Counted from the first letter of the stretch, positions 14,275-26,404 are shown. The stretch: DNA of 64,000 nucleotides from Casuarius casuarius (GCA_003342895.1 PTFA01000011.1:7527081-7591080), one strand, 5' to 3'. Translations and numbers: made by a program. Notes: generated from the letters alone by a model not told the origin.

Positions 14275-14400
14275 CTCATTTGTACACAAAGAAACTGAGG
14301 CTCCAAGAGAGTTCATTCTTGAAGGTTATATAGCAGGCTAATGCTTCCAGAATTCTTGCTTCATGTGTCCAATTCAAATACCTTGTCTTAGTGATTGGAG
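14275..14400 (-). repeat. MIR-like ancient SINE relic, antisense
   Basis: TGTACACAAAGAAACTGAGG followed by CTCCAAGAGAGTT and GAAGGTTATATAGCAG resembles the reverse complement of the MIR core and 3' part, which reads roughly 'ttacagatgaggaaactgaggcacagagaggtt ... aaggtcacacagc'. Similarity is limited to about 65 bases and is weak after that. MIR-type SINEs are old and sparse in birds, which fits the decay. Confidence 0.5.
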
Positions 14401-14690
14401 AGCATCTGCCACTAACTTAATAACTTTTGCAAGCTAATTAACTGTAATTTGGAATGTATATTTCACATTTGGACTCTTAGATGACGCGTGCAAGTCATTC
14501 AAGACAGAAAAAATGTGACAAAATATGAAGATGCAATTTGCTAGGGGCATGTGGAAGATGAGGCATGTGACAAGTAAGCAAAGCAGCAAATGCACTTTTG
14601 CAGCATAAGCTGTGGCATGGCAATGGCAGATCTGGGTTAGAAAGAAACCCAACCCCATGGGTCACATCAATTTTTTTTTATATCCTTCAG

Positions 14691-14910
14691 CAGTCCAGTT
14701 CACAGAGCAGCTTCAGTCAACACCCCAGAAGATGCCACAAGCACCACATAGAGGTAAAATGCCAGTGAAAGGACAGCAAGCAAAAGTAATTGGGAAAAGT
14801 TCTGGAAAACCAGACCAAACTCAACAAGATAGAACTCCAAGTGAGAAAGAGCAAAAGTTACAGTAAACACCTTCTGTTGCTGTTTTACAATAAAACTAGC
14901 GTAAATGGCA
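14691..14910 (+). other. Exon-like, coding-like segment of unknown origin in GBE1 last intron
   Basis: A T-rich tract ending TATCCTTCAG (to 14690) looks like a splice acceptor. After it an open frame runs to TAA at 14864-14866, with AATAAA at 14889, only 22 bases past the stop. The translation is Gln/Lys/Pro-rich, with stretches FTEQLQSTPQKMPQAPHRGK and KPDQTQQDRTPSEKEQKLQ. This is unlike the Phe/Leu-rich chance frames elsewhere in the window. The frame is also open upstream to an ATG at 14612, but that part looks non-coding. Joined to the GBE1 exon at 12845 (phase 0), the segment would be read in a different frame and stop after about 25 codons, so it is not an obvious GBE1 alternative end. 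It could be a retrocopied 3' fragment, a nested exon of an unknown transcript, or chance. I do not recognise the protein. Confidence 0.3.
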
Positions 14911-15054
14911 GTTTAGATCCCATCTGTTAGATAATCTAGTCATGCGTGGGAGTTGCTCTAGAATTAGTTGAGGATTATAAAAATCCAAGTAGATGTCTTC
15001 CCCTCCAATTTCTTTTAAAAGATCTATGGCTTCACCCCAGTCAACTCACAGCAT

Positions 15055-15069
15055 TCCCCCCCCCCCCCC
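15055..15069. repeat. C-run in GBE1 last intron
   Basis: A tract of about 15 C (CCCCC at the end of one line and about ten more) is followed by GCCG. It may mark uncertain homopolymer length in the assembly. Confidence 0.9.
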
Positions 15070-18000
15070 GCCGTTATTATCTTATTTTCCTTAGATAATG
15101 CATGAAACTCAGAAGTTTCTCATTTCAAAAAGTTTAGTTCCCCTTCACCACAAAACTTGTAAGAAATATTTTTAATGATTGCATAAGGTTTTATGTGAAG
15201 GTGTTAGCAAATGTTGTCAGCAAAAAATGCCCACAGGTCTATGACAGAATGAAATCACATGCAATAATCATTCTGCTGCTCAAGTCAAACTTCAATAGTG
15301 TAAAAAATGCATCATAAAAATAGAAGATTAAATGTGATATGATTCATTCTAAAAACATCACCTAAAAAAGAAGCATTCAAAGTGATGTTTCAGAATGAGA
15401 AGAAGGAAAATATGAAATACTTGGAGCAAAGAAAACTGGATAGAGGGTAAGCTTTGTAAGCACCATTAGCCACTTCACTGTAAATTTTTTCTGATGAACA
15501 GATCATACAGATTCTGTTTTGTAATGCTTTAAAGGGTCAGATTTCAAAATCATCAGAGATACCTTGACAATTCCATATAAAAATCCACAAAAAATTTCCA
15601 TTGTAATTAGATTGATTTAAATAATCTTATTTTTCCCTTTCACTGCTTGCTCTCTTCTGAATTGTTAACCCATATATAAGCGTACATAATTTGCCACATA
15701 ATTGAACTTTGTAAAATCAAGATGTTAACCTTTTTGTCACTGTAAAAATGGACTGTCTTTACTACAGTTTTATTTCTGCTCTTCTCCTCCATAGTGTTCT
15801 CCTAATAGTCTTTCCTGAGGGATTTTTGTTAAGTTGTGTGCTTTTTGAATGCTTGTGTAAACTGTTAGTTTTGCTTGCTTATTTTCTAGTTAGAAACTAA
15901 ATGCCACAGACACATTTCAGCTCCTGTCAGATACCCTAGTGCCCCTTTATCTACAAAGTCATTTATTGATACCTTATTTGGTCATTGTAGTGGGACATGA
16001 AACTTGGATTTTGGGAGGAAAAAAAGAAAACTTTTTTTTCTTAGTTACCCACATAATTCTTAATTTTCATTCTCTCTCTCTCTGGCTTCTGACTTGACTA
16101 AATTTTACTGTAAAATATAGTTAGAAATCAGTCTGTCTTGGTCATTTTAATATTTTCGTAGCACACTAGAGCTAAGTTTTCATATGAAAACAGTAGTTTT
16201 GATGCTTTGTGCATCAGTTCTACATCAAAAGTGTCAAATGTCATTATAATCGTAGACAGAAACATAGATCTGTACTATAATTAGATATGTAGACAGATAC
16301 AACTTACTGACACTTTTCTCCACAGTACTGTTTGTTCTGTATATTCCAAGTATAAGCAGGCTAAATGGAATATTGCAGAGTATGTTATATCATTGGCAAA
16401 TTAGTATGCAGATTATTGAGACATGTAATACATTTTTTTTTCTTTAGTTGTTTCAAATTAATTTTTTTTTAAAAAAAAAAAAAAAGGTAGGTGCTGGATT
16501 TCCCTCCCCCCAGATGCTGGTCTTTTTCTGGTTCTTTATTTTTGGCGTGCACTGACAATGTCCTCACACCAAACAAAACTAAAATTATTTTAAGAATATC
16601 CTTATTGCTGGGTTGGGTTTTTTAACCTTAACCTTAATATATGATATTCAATGTCAAAGTGCAACTTCCCGCTTCCTTGAGTCTATTGACAGGTTAAATT
16701 ATTCCCACAGACTGAAATGATCTAAAAGCTTTTAGTGACCCTTAGGTTTGAAAATGCTCATTTGAATAACTTCCATGATCAGGATTTGTGTATTGAATTT
16801 AAAGGGTCTAATGTAGTCTTTAACTGTTTTTCCCCCTCATGTGCACACACATGAAGATTATATGGAAGAATGTTTGTAGTTAGAAAACTAACTGTTTTAA
16901 GTAAGGATTAGTTTTTAATACCATCAAGATCTTTTGTTATTTTTACCTCCTGAGGATTAAGATCTGGGAATTCATTTCCTCATGTTCATTGATCATTTCA
17001 CTGATAAAAGAAAGAAAGCAAGTGGAATGCTTCCAAAGTCTTTTTGTTAGCTGTTTTCTTTCCTCCTATCTTGTTTCTTAACCCACCTTTTTTTGTGTTA
17101 GGGTTTGTTGTTGTTAAGTACTTTTTCTTACCTGAAGAAAAGGAGTGTACAAGATAACAGAAGAGAAATGTTGAGATACAGCACAGTTTTTGAACTGCTT
17201 TTGCAGAAATTAAGCAAAACAATCTGAAAAATGGTTTTCTGCATATTCATGTCTTACAGCTGTAAATTGAAAAACAAAGTGGAGGCAGAACTTCACGCTA
17301 TTTTAAGCATACCTTCTTTGTCATATCCAGTATCTAACAAAATGAAATCCAAAATGTGTGAGGTTTTACNTAAATTATAGGCAGAAAGGGAAAGTGATCG
17401 TGTATCTTATTCATTGATGGGTAATTATATTCTCAAAATAATATGTGTCTGACAATTAGTAGTGATGCAGAGACATGAGATTGTCTAAAGCCCTCACTTT
17501 AATTAAAGTTTAAGAAAATGTTGGCACAGACTCTTCTGACATTGCCTTCTGCATCTACCAGCTGCAATTTGCACTGTCAAATATTTTTCTGTAGTTCCTG
17601 ATCTAGCTCTGAGTTCTAGTAATTCTTCCATCTGTTGCAAAATGACCTTGAAATGATTTTTAGGCCTTGATTTTTTTCCAACTCTGCAAGTAGGAGAAAG
17701 GGTGGTTCACTGCAGCTCCAGCCAACTTCGGTTGGTGCTTGCACCTGGCACTGAGTCTAGTTCTGACAGATCTGAAAATAGCAATTGTCAGCTGCAGAAC
17801 TTCTTGCTTGTGGGTTTTTTTATACATATTTGAAGAATGCTACATATTTTGGTCTTCCGGAATATCTAAGGTGAGTTTCCCACTTAGAATTACTTTTGTT
17901 CACAAGTAGTTTGTGTATTTGGCTAAAGACACAAAACTACTCGTAAGTGTTTAGTTTTATTTTAAAGAGAAATTCTTACTAGCTTTTCTAATCTCTTGTT

Positions 18001-18748
18001 TCTGGAAATTAGCTGGATGTTTACAGTGGAGAAATAAGAAATAAGTATTTGTATGACTGGAAAGCGTGGACATATGTCTTGTTGACAAATAGTAGTAGTA
18101 CTTGTTGCTTTACACTATTTGTGAGATAGCCCATGTGAATAGAGTATGGTCTTGATGGGACGCCATATATGTAGGTGGAAAAGAGATTGACTTTAAAAAT
18201 GTTCTATCTGTGTATTAAAGTGGATATGCTACGTTAGTGCCAGAAGCCTTGATCTGTGTGGGATTTGCTTTGCTTTATACCATGAAACTACCTCATAGTT
18301 TAAATGGACAAGCAGTATGAAAAGGTTAAAGAGGTTAAAGAAAAAACATGTTCTGTATCTATTTGACTTACCAACACTTCTACCCTCCATTGTCTTCTGT
18401 TAGCCCATCTGCCTTGTGAATTCAACTTGCACACATTTCACTTTATTTCTGATGAATACTCCATTGGGAATACAAAGAATCTCAATGATAACTAAACCTT
18501 TGAAAATTAACTTTGTCAAAAATTTTTTTCACAGCTGAGTCAGCCTGACTGTATCATAGATTTGATGTTCTCCTTTCCCCGTCTTCCACTCCCTCCATCG
18601 TGAAGACCTTATGAGTGTTGCTATACACGTATCTTTATTGGTGTCTTAATGGTTTCCTAAAATAGCAGAGTTCTTTTGTGACATCTTGGAGAAAATGGGG
18701 CAATTAGTGTAGGTAGCAAAGGGCCAATTCATTGAGATACCTAAAATC

Positions 18749-18843
18749 ATGAGTAACCTGGTCTGATCTCATCACTGACATCTTTTTGAGCAGGAGGGTT
18801 TCCTGAAGCCCTTTTCAACCTGAATTATCCTATAATCCTAAGA
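18749..18843 (+). repeat. CR1 LINE 3'-end fragment, sense (short, diverged)
   Basis: The piece GAGTAACCTGGTCTGATCTC, then GAGCAGGAGGGTTTCCTGAA, then TTCAACCTGAATTATCCTAT matches the last about 90 bases of CR1, including the start of the terminal repeat. It lies inside the GBE1 last intron. The copy is short and worn, so it is an old insertion. Confidence 0.8.
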
Positions 18844-19278
18844 ACTGTAAGGGAAGAAAGAGCCTGGAAGGGCTTTTCAAGTGAATGCAGGAGGCTTGGA
18901 ACAGAAGAGAGATTCAGTGGATGATACTATCGAATAATAGTCAAGAAGTTGGTGAGCTATAAACCAAAGTATAGGATACTAGAGAGAATAGGGTTTTCAC
19001 TTCTGTCCATGTTCATCAAATGAAGCTGATGAAATGGTGAGGAAGAACGGGATAAAACTTCTGATCAGAAAGAAGCAGGTTAGAAGAGCAGAGATGAATA
19101 GAAGTGAAGGCAGTAATTGAAACCATATAATTCAGAGAGAGTACTTGGAGCTTCTGAGACCCTCCTCACCAAGGAATAGAAAAATATCAGAGAAATTTTA
19201 ATTATGTATTTACTGAAAAATACCTAGCTTTTCTATGATGTTTTTAATCAGGTCATATATATAATTTACATGAAATGA

Positions 19279-19298
19279 TTTTTTTTTTTTTTTTTTTT
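19279..19298. repeat. Poly-T run (20)
   Basis: Twenty consecutive T. No repeat body could be recognised attached to it, so it is either a simple run or the tail of an unrecognised antisense retroelement. Confidence 0.9.
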
Positions 19299-19877
19299 GA
19301 AAAGGGCAATTAGGGTGTAAGGAGATAAGCAATTTAGGAAGGGTTTCCAGGATGCCTGTCTCAGTGTCTGGGTCTCCTGCGTCTTAATGCGTTGACCTCA
19401 GTGATGCGCTTTGGGTAAGAAAACCTGGAAAAAGGATATTAAGGTTTTGAGTGTTGTGACTAGTATCATGAACAATAATAGAGTATACATAATAAGAGAA
19501 AAAAAAAATCGTTGCTGCTAAACTATTTGTACAGAGCTAAATAACCTGGAAAATCATCAATTGTTTACTCTTTTCATCCTCTTTCTTGCATTTCTGTAGT
19601 ATAAATAGCTAAATGGAGGTTAAGGGATAAAAAACAGTGTAATATAATACCACTTTTACATTAAATTGTGTCTGTGATCTTCCTCTTTTTACCAGAACAT
19701 CCCTCGAAGATAAATCAGTTATCACTTCATAAGTGGCTTTTCTTTTTATAATTTTAACTGAAACTGAACATTCACCTATAATATCCAATAACCTGTTTGT
19801 TCTGTGTAACAAATTACAAGAACATACATGCTGAACAAAACAATAAGAATAAGGAGCTTTTTGATTAACTAGATTAC

Positions 19878-19904
19878 AAAAAAAAAAAAAAAAGAGAGAG
19901 AGAG
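19878..19904. repeat. Poly-A followed by (GA)n
   Basis: A run of about 16 A passes into about six GA units immediately before CR1-like sequence. Confidence 0.9.
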
Positions 19905-20900
19905 ATCAAGGACAAGCAACAAAGGGACACTATAAAAGCAATGCTTGGGCACTTGGGAACAAAATCAGGAAGGCCAACAAATGCAAGTTCCGTGACAAAT
20001 GGAGGAGTCAAGCTAGTGATGGCCACTATGGAGAAAGCTGAAATATTCAAGGCTTTATTTATTTATTAATATCTTGGATTCCGAGGGCAAAGATTGTTCC
20101 TACACTCTTGTGTGTACCACATGCTCCAGAAAGGAGAGGAGGAGCAGTGGCAGAACAGTAGGTNAGAGATACCTTAAAGAGGCTGGATGCTTTCAAATTC
20201 GTGGGGCCAGATGGGATATACTCAGGGATTTTGAAAGATTTCAGTGATGTGATTGCAAGGCTGCTGACTGTCATCTGTGAAAAATCATAGTGGTCAGAAG
20301 GCTAGCATTATGTTCATGTGTGGGGTTAAAGGTGGGGTTGGGGTGTGGAGGCAAGGGGTCAGTCACCACCTCAGTTACTGGAGAGATCTAGGATCACATC
20401 CTCTTGGAATTCATATCTAAGCAGGTGAGGTACAAGAAGGTCAGTCAGAAAGAGCCACCACAGACTTAGCAAAGGCAAATCATGCCTGGTCAAACAGATA
20501 TGGTCATATGGTCAAATGCCGATCAGTCACACCGATGCCTTATATGATGAAATGACTGGCTATGTGCATGAGGTTACTATGTTGACTGTAGTAAGGCTTT
20601 CACCTTTGTCTCCTATAGCACTCTCATCTGGGAGCTGAGAAAGTATGGGCTGGATAAACTGTTAGGTGGCTGGGCAGCTGTTTGGGTAATCAAAGGCTCC
20701 ATGTTGTGCGGCTGGTTCTGATACTCTTCAGTGTCTTCAGCAGTGACTGGAATGATGAAAGACAGTGTACCCTTAGCAGATTATAGATGTCACTGAATTG
20801 GGGTGAGGAGGTGCGGGGGCGGGTGATATATTGAACTGAATGGTAGAAGTTGAATCCAGAGGCATCTTGATAAATGTGAAGCTGTGTTGAATGGAATGAG
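19905..20900 (+). repeat. CR1 LINE internal fragment, reverse transcriptase region, sense (degenerate)
   Basis: Sense translation shows remnants of the CR1 ORF2 reverse transcriptase: LDAFKFVGPDGI then DVIARLLTVICEKS (20180-20290), and a later block (20540-20680) corresponding to the part of the palm with 'YDEMTGY', the catalytic-site region 'DCSKAF' and 'LRKYGLD'. Further on, 20765-20835 matches the 'CTLS.FADDTKLGGVAD' region. Frameshifts, stops and a poorly matching stretch (20290-20410) show it is dead. An A-run followed by GA repeats (19878-19904) abuts its 5' side. The boundaries are approximate. Confidence 0.85.
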
Positions 20901-23189
20901 GTTCATATACAGTCACAGACCTATTATAAAATGTCAGAATTATCTTCAGTAGTGCATTTCAGTGTGTCAGAATTATCTTTAAAATTGTNTATTGTAACGT
21001 GAACCAAATAATTTAAAGATTTAAAAGATCCTTAACGGTTTACCTAGAAAATGCAAAAAGAACTATGGTTACCTTTTTCAGTGTTTAAAGACAGAACTGA
21101 GTAATGCAATAGAAGCATTCATGTTTCTGTGTCTGAGGATGTTAGCCTTTATTAATGCTTTTGCACACTTATTTTTATAATACTGAATACCATATGTTTT
21201 AATATGAGTCAAAGTAATGGGTTAAAATATTATAAAAAAAAGCAGAGTTCTTGATTCAGATAGAGACTTTGATTAAAATAGATTCATTGCCACTAATTAA
21301 GGCATGTTTTTATCTGCTTTTAGTTAGGAATTATCTATCTTTCTGTGTATTTGAAAATGACTGGACTCAAATATACAATAAGATGCTTGCTTTCAATTTA
21401 TCCCATTAGTAATGGATTCCTTACATTTTGCCACTGAGTGGCATAGCTTAAAAAATTGTAGCATTAGCGGAGAACAGAATGCTGCATCCTATGACATGTT
21501 ATCAAATTGTCTGAAGCAAGGCTTCAACAACTGGTAAGACTGTAGAAAATTACTGGTGAAGAAATAGTCTAGAGGCAGATCAAGAGAGTATAAATTTGTA
21601 AACTTTTTCAGATTGCATTTTTTTTTCCTAAATTTACATCTCTTACTATTCTTAACTTAGTCTTTGTATTATTTAAACTTACATTCTGACTTTGTAGAAC
21701 TGTTTAAGGTTCAAGAACTTTTTTTTTTTTAAGTTACTAATTTTTCAGAAGGGGGATCCACCTGTAGCTAGGAATGAAAGACAGACTCACTTGATAATAT
21801 ACATAATGTTCTTATCTTACCATACTTCATGACTGAATGCCTTTCAAAACACAGCTAGCATTTGTTACGCAATTTTCTCTTCCACTTCATGTCTTCAAAG
21901 GAGAGTCTTACAAGGGTTTTAAAACAATTTATGCCTGCTGTGTTAAAGAAAGCCAAAACTAGAGACAGATATCCGTCTCTTGGAATCACCCAAAACCCCC
22001 AAAAGCACCAACAGTTTTTTTCAAACTCATATTCCAACAAAGGCAAACAATGTAGCTTGTAGTTGGATTATCAGGTAATAAAGCTACACATGCGTTATAT
22101 GCTTTGTCGCCTATCCTTAGACCTGCTCTTGAGAATGTGTGTCTTCATTACAAATGGGTTTTCCTCTGCAGAGAGTTAGTTTTTACAAGGCAGTTGTTCT
22201 TCCAGGAATTTCAGAAAATCTGTGAAGGACTTTGTAAACTATTGAATGATCTGAAGGTATGAACTTATTAATTGGTAGAAGTTAGTAAGTAGAAGGGAAG
22301 ACATAGTGTTTTGATGCTAACCTGTGTTGTAATAGCTGCATTCTGTGCTAGACTGTATTTCCTAAAAGATAGTAATTGCATGCTCAGGAGTGTTGCTTTG
22401 CAGTTGTATATTCAGGAGGCATATTGTACTGAGACTCAATAATCAGCTTCCCAGGGATGATGCAGTCATCTGGCCAAATAGAGAAGTAAGAAAGGATACT
22501 GTTTGTGGAAATTCCTAGGTGAGATCTTGGTGTCAACAGGCATTTAGAAATGCTTGTGAACTGAGTATTGAACTTATTGCTCAGTCAAATGCACATTAGC
22601 TCAAGAACAATACTGGTTAGTCTGTCCAACCTGAAACACAAGTAGAGGAACAGTCCATATAGGTACATTCTGAGTTGCATCTCCTGAAAGTTCATCACTT
22701 GATACTGCAGGTCTAGTACAATAATTTTAGTCCACCTTAAGAAGGAAGGTATTTCTCCAGTAGCAAGCTATGGTGTTGGCATATCTCCAGTATCTTTCAC
22801 TTCCCAGCTTCAGAATGCATGGAAAAGGTGTGAAAGGCCTAGTGCTTGTTTCTCTTATTTTCTGTGACCTAGTACTTCACTAGTCACAGCAGGCCAAATA
22901 TTAATCTAAGAATTTTTAAGGGTCGCTTTAAGAAGTTGGATTTTGTTTGCTTTTCCATACCTGGATGGAGCACAGGCTACTTGGTACACTGCTGCTGCCG
23001 GACATCTGAAGGAGTTCAGCAATTGCAGCAAGTGTGATGGCCCTCAAGTGGGGCGGAGGAGGGGGGTGTAGGGCAGGAGTATGTGGGGTCTATGGCTAGG
23101 AGGAAATCAGCAAAAACCAGAAAATAGAAATGAATTGGGATCTGTCATTATAAAAGTGGTAGTTCTGGTGAGAGGTGGTGAAGGGAAAA

Positions 23190-23680
23190 GAATAATACAC
23201 TCTTGGCAAGTTTGCAGATGATACAAAACTGGGAGGAGTGGCTGATACACCAGATGATACAAAGGAAAGTGCAAAATAACCATGCACTAGTGCAGACTGA
23301 GGGCCAACCAGCTGGAGAGCAGGCTTTGCAGAGAAGGTCCTCAGGATCCTGGTGAACAAGATGAACATGGGCATCCTCATGGGAATGAAGACCCAACAGT
23401 ATCCTGAGCTGCATTAGGCAGATCATTGAGAGATGATCCTTTCCCTCTCCTCAGCACTGGTGAGGCTACATCTGGAGTGCTGANTCCAGTGCTGGGCTCC
23501 CCAGTACAAAACAGATACGGATTTACTGGAGCAAGTCCAGTGAAGAGCCACAGAGATGACTGAGGGGCTGAAGCATCTCTCATACAAGGAGAGGCTGCAA
23601 GAGCTGTGACTGTTCAGCTTGGAGAAGAGAAGACTATGGGGGGATCTTATCACTGTGTATAGATATGTGATAGGAAGATG
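23190..23680 (+). repeat. CR1 LINE ORF2 3' part, sense (degenerate)
   Basis: The block starts TTGGCAAGTTTGCAGATGAT and continues through ACAAAACTGGGAGGAGTGGC, CAGTATCCTGAGCTGCATTA, GTGCTGGGCTCCCCAGTAC and TTCAGCTTGGAGAAGAGAAG to GGGGATCTTATCACTGTGTA. These are well-known landmarks in order along the 3' part of CR1 ORF2. Deletions and frame breaks make it non-coding. The 3' UTR and terminal octamers are absent, so the copy is truncated at both ends. It overlaps in content with the end of the 19905-20900 copy, so they are separate insertions rather than one split element. The antisense frames at 23096-23653 are shadows. Confidence 0.93.
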
Positions 23681-25618
23681 TAAAGAAAACAGAATACTGG
23701 AGTGTAAAATCTGAGGAGTGCTGGGATTAGAGGTGTCAGAATAGGAGGAAGTGGAAGTGAAAAAGCAGAAGGCTAAGAACTGCTGAGCCCTAGACAGATA
23801 ATCTTCCAGATTTCATCTCTGGGAAACACAAGCATCTCTTTGGTCACTTTCACCCTCCCTTCTCCCTCTCCCAAATGATCTATGTTCTGACTGCTTAAAA
23901 CAGACAGCAAAAAAACCCCTAGCACATACACAGTAGTATTTCAGACTTTTTGAAAAACAAGTCCTATTGAATTTATAATAGGAAGTGTCTATTACTTTAT
24001 TTGCATACTATTTTTCCTTCTAAATACATTGTTACAGCAATGGAATGAATATTTATTTTACAATGGTAGGTATTCATGATTCATGCCCTACTTTTTTTTT
24101 GTTTCTTCTTACAGTTTTATTTAAGTCTTAATGGTGGTTACACTGACTAATGATATCAATTGATAAGATTATGAGATAATGTCATATTTGGCTCTTCTAA
24201 GGTTTATTAAAAAGACCGCCAAATCAGTAGGCATTAAAACCCACATTCAGTTTGCCCAGCCAAGAAAAGAAATGCCTAAAATAATGAACTAGCAGTTATT
24301 GGGCCTTACGTGTCTTCATGACAAACAGAAAACATAGTTCTAATCCATTTAATATTTCACACAAATTCTGAAATAGTGCTAAAAACTAATTCTGAAATTC
24401 TCATCAGCAATGAACTGGTAGAGTGCTTCCAAACTGCTCCCAGATTCTCAGCTGGTGTAAATTGACATTAAAGGAACTAGGCTAATTTGTTATTCCTAAG
24501 ATTTGACTTACTATTGACCATAATCTAATTAAGTGTTATTATATCTTGTATTTGATTTTTGTTGTTATAACTGTAGTAGCTTCTTACATACTCTTTCTTA
24601 GAAAAATTATTCCTATTTCCTTCTCTTCCCTTTTCAGCTTCATCATATAAATCTAGAACACTGAATTTCTCAATTCACAATTTTGAAATTTCTCATTTAT
24701 CTAGACATTCTGAGTCAGTTGACTTGATTAAGTATTTTCTCCCTGCACAAATCCATAGCAGCTATTTATCACTGAAACCTTAGGGGAAATCATTATATTT
24801 GCTGCCTTTCAAAAAGCATGGGACATGTCTCAGTTCAATGAAGATCAGCCGGTCTTTCCTTTTTTCTCTTTTTCCTAAAGCTCTTTGCTCTATTGCTTTA
24901 TTTTGTTCTGCAAACTATGAAGGCCTTTCATGCCATCAGACTATAGTCTGCAGATAACATAGTCGAAATTGCAGAATATTAGACATTCTAAAGGGATGGT
25001 GGATAGTCTAAAAGAGGATGTTGTCAAAATGAAGCCAATAATCTTCAATCTTGTGTTACCTTTTATAATTGTATTTTTATTGACTTGTTCAGAAAACATG
25101 TTCTTACACTTGACAATTGATGGAGTACCATATATCAAGGTAATTGGTAGGTAGTACATACCAGTCTTGTTTTCAGATTGTGACTTTATTTTGCTCAGAA
25201 GGAATGTCATGTAAAATATATTGTCACAAGCTCTTTTGTGATCTATGAGAAGTCTTTTGATTATATGTGTATCTTTTTCATGGTAATTAGGTTAAAAGAG
25301 TAAAGAAAAATGCAATAATTTAGTGGTTAATTTGAATCTATATCTGTATTTGAGAATGAATTTATTGCTCAGATACTGAAACTCTATAAATGTCAAGAGT
25401 GGGAAGAGTGCATTGCTGTGTCATATTGTTGGTATTTACCTGTATGAAATGACATCATGGACCTTGAGACAACTTTAATTTGCAGCAGAAGAGTGTTCAA
25501 ATGCTGTTGTAAGTTTGTCATTTATTGTACGGTCTATTGACCTAGATGTCCTCGAGTTTTTTTAATTGGACATTGTAAATCATACGAGGCCCTCTAGTGG
25601 TATCCACTTTAAAATATA

Positions 25619-25647
25619 TCTGTGTGTGTGTATGTGAGAGAGAGAGA
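25619..25647. repeat. (TG)n-(GA)n microsatellite in GBE1 last intron
   Basis: TG units (with one TA interruption) pass into about six GA units, about 270 bases before the last GBE1 exon. A second short TG array lies at 25815-25829. Confidence 0.9.
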
Positions 25648-25814
25648 AGAGGAGAGACTGCAATTAAGTTAATGAAGTCTTTTAAGCTTGTAACTTTTGG
25701 ATCGTCTTGTATAACTCAAGTGCTGGGGACTGAGCAGTCAATAATCACGCTTTAAATGTGATTAATATCAATGACACATTGCACAAATTATAGACTTATA
25801 GAGCTAAGATATTG

Positions 25815-25829
25815 CGTGTGTGTGTGTGT
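25815..25829. repeat. Short (GT)n array near GBE1 last acceptor
   Basis: About seven GT units begin about 100 bases upstream of the last-exon acceptor. Confidence 0.85.
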
Positions 25830-25913
25830 TTCACATGCTCTTACTTAGAAATTGTATCTGCTGAGATTCATGGTTCTTTTCAGCTATTCTTGTTCTTGTC
25901 ATCTTTTTACTAG

Positions 25914-25970
25914 GTGTACATTCCCAGCAGAGTGGCTATTGTGCTTCAGAATATGGATATCCTAAACTGA
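25914..25970 (+). CDS. GBE1: GBE1 last coding exon with stop codon
   Basis: The exon follows a pyrimidine-rich acceptor ending TTTTTACTAG at 25913. It encodes 18 residues, VYIPSRVAIVLQNMDILN, then TGA at 25968-25970. Human GBE1 ends VYIPSRVALILQNVDLPN, so the match is nearly continuous and the exon has the same length. It completes the C-terminal beta domain begun in the exon at 12729, after an intron of 13,068 bp in phase 0. The penultimate residue is Leu where human has Pro, a change that may be species-specific. The 13 bases around ATGGATATCCT recur 22 bases later, just past the stop, with one mismatch, which suggests a small local duplication at the gene's end. The frame is intact, so the gene looks functional here. 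Confidence 0.95.
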   Translation: MYIPSRVAIVLQNMDILN

Positions 25971-26398
25971 AGATATGGATATTCTATGAGTTGCTTCTCC
26001 AGTAAAGAAGAAATGCTGATATACTGTACTAGTGCAAAGTATAACAAAACCTGCTCTAAGGAAGCTTTCTGAAACTAAAGATAGTAGTATTAGATGTTTA
26101 AAATATAGGATTAGTATTCGCATATAATTGCAGAGCTCTTAAGTTGCTATAACCTATTTTGAGGAAACTTTATGAAAGAGATAGAAAGAAAAATATCTTT
26201 GTAGCTCCGAGATTGCAAAATTACACTTAAGACATTGCAGAGCAGCTGGCATTCTCAAATTGTTGTTTACAGAGCTTTATCAGGAATGGTCCTGCTCTCT
26301 GATATTTACAATTTCTTGTAAGCCTCTATCATTTTGATGAAGAGTTTGAACGTTCATTATATATCAATGCTGCTTATTAAAAGTAAGTAGTTTGCATA

Positions 26399-26404
26399 AA
26401 TAAA
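26399..26404 (+). terminator. Candidate GBE1 polyadenylation signal AATAAA (proximal)
   Basis: A canonical AATAAA hexamer lies 429 bases past the GBE1 stop codon, within CATAAATAAAACAG. The following 30-50 bases are not strongly GU-rich, so this may not be the main site. Confidence 0.35.

Larger units (their letters stand above)
12846..25913 (+). other. GBE1: GBE1 last intron (13,068 bp)
   Basis: The intron is bounded by GTAAGT at 12846 and a pyrimidine tract with TAG at 25911-25913. It joins two exons that are clearly consecutive parts of GBE1. It holds a compound A/TG/TA microsatellite (13606-13658), a MIR-like relic (about 14275-14400), a coding-like segment of unknown origin (14691-14866), long A and T runs, and three sense-oriented CR1 fragments (18749-18843, about 19905-20900, about 23190-23680). 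Outside these I see ordinary AT-rich sequence. All CR1 pieces here lie in the same orientation as the gene. Confidence 0.9.

Noticed and set aside
20059..20274. 71-codon minus-strand open frame
   Set aside because: Antisense shadow of the CR1 reverse transcriptase region.
23096..23653. Four overlapping minus-strand open frames
   Set aside because: They are the antisense of a CR1 fragment.
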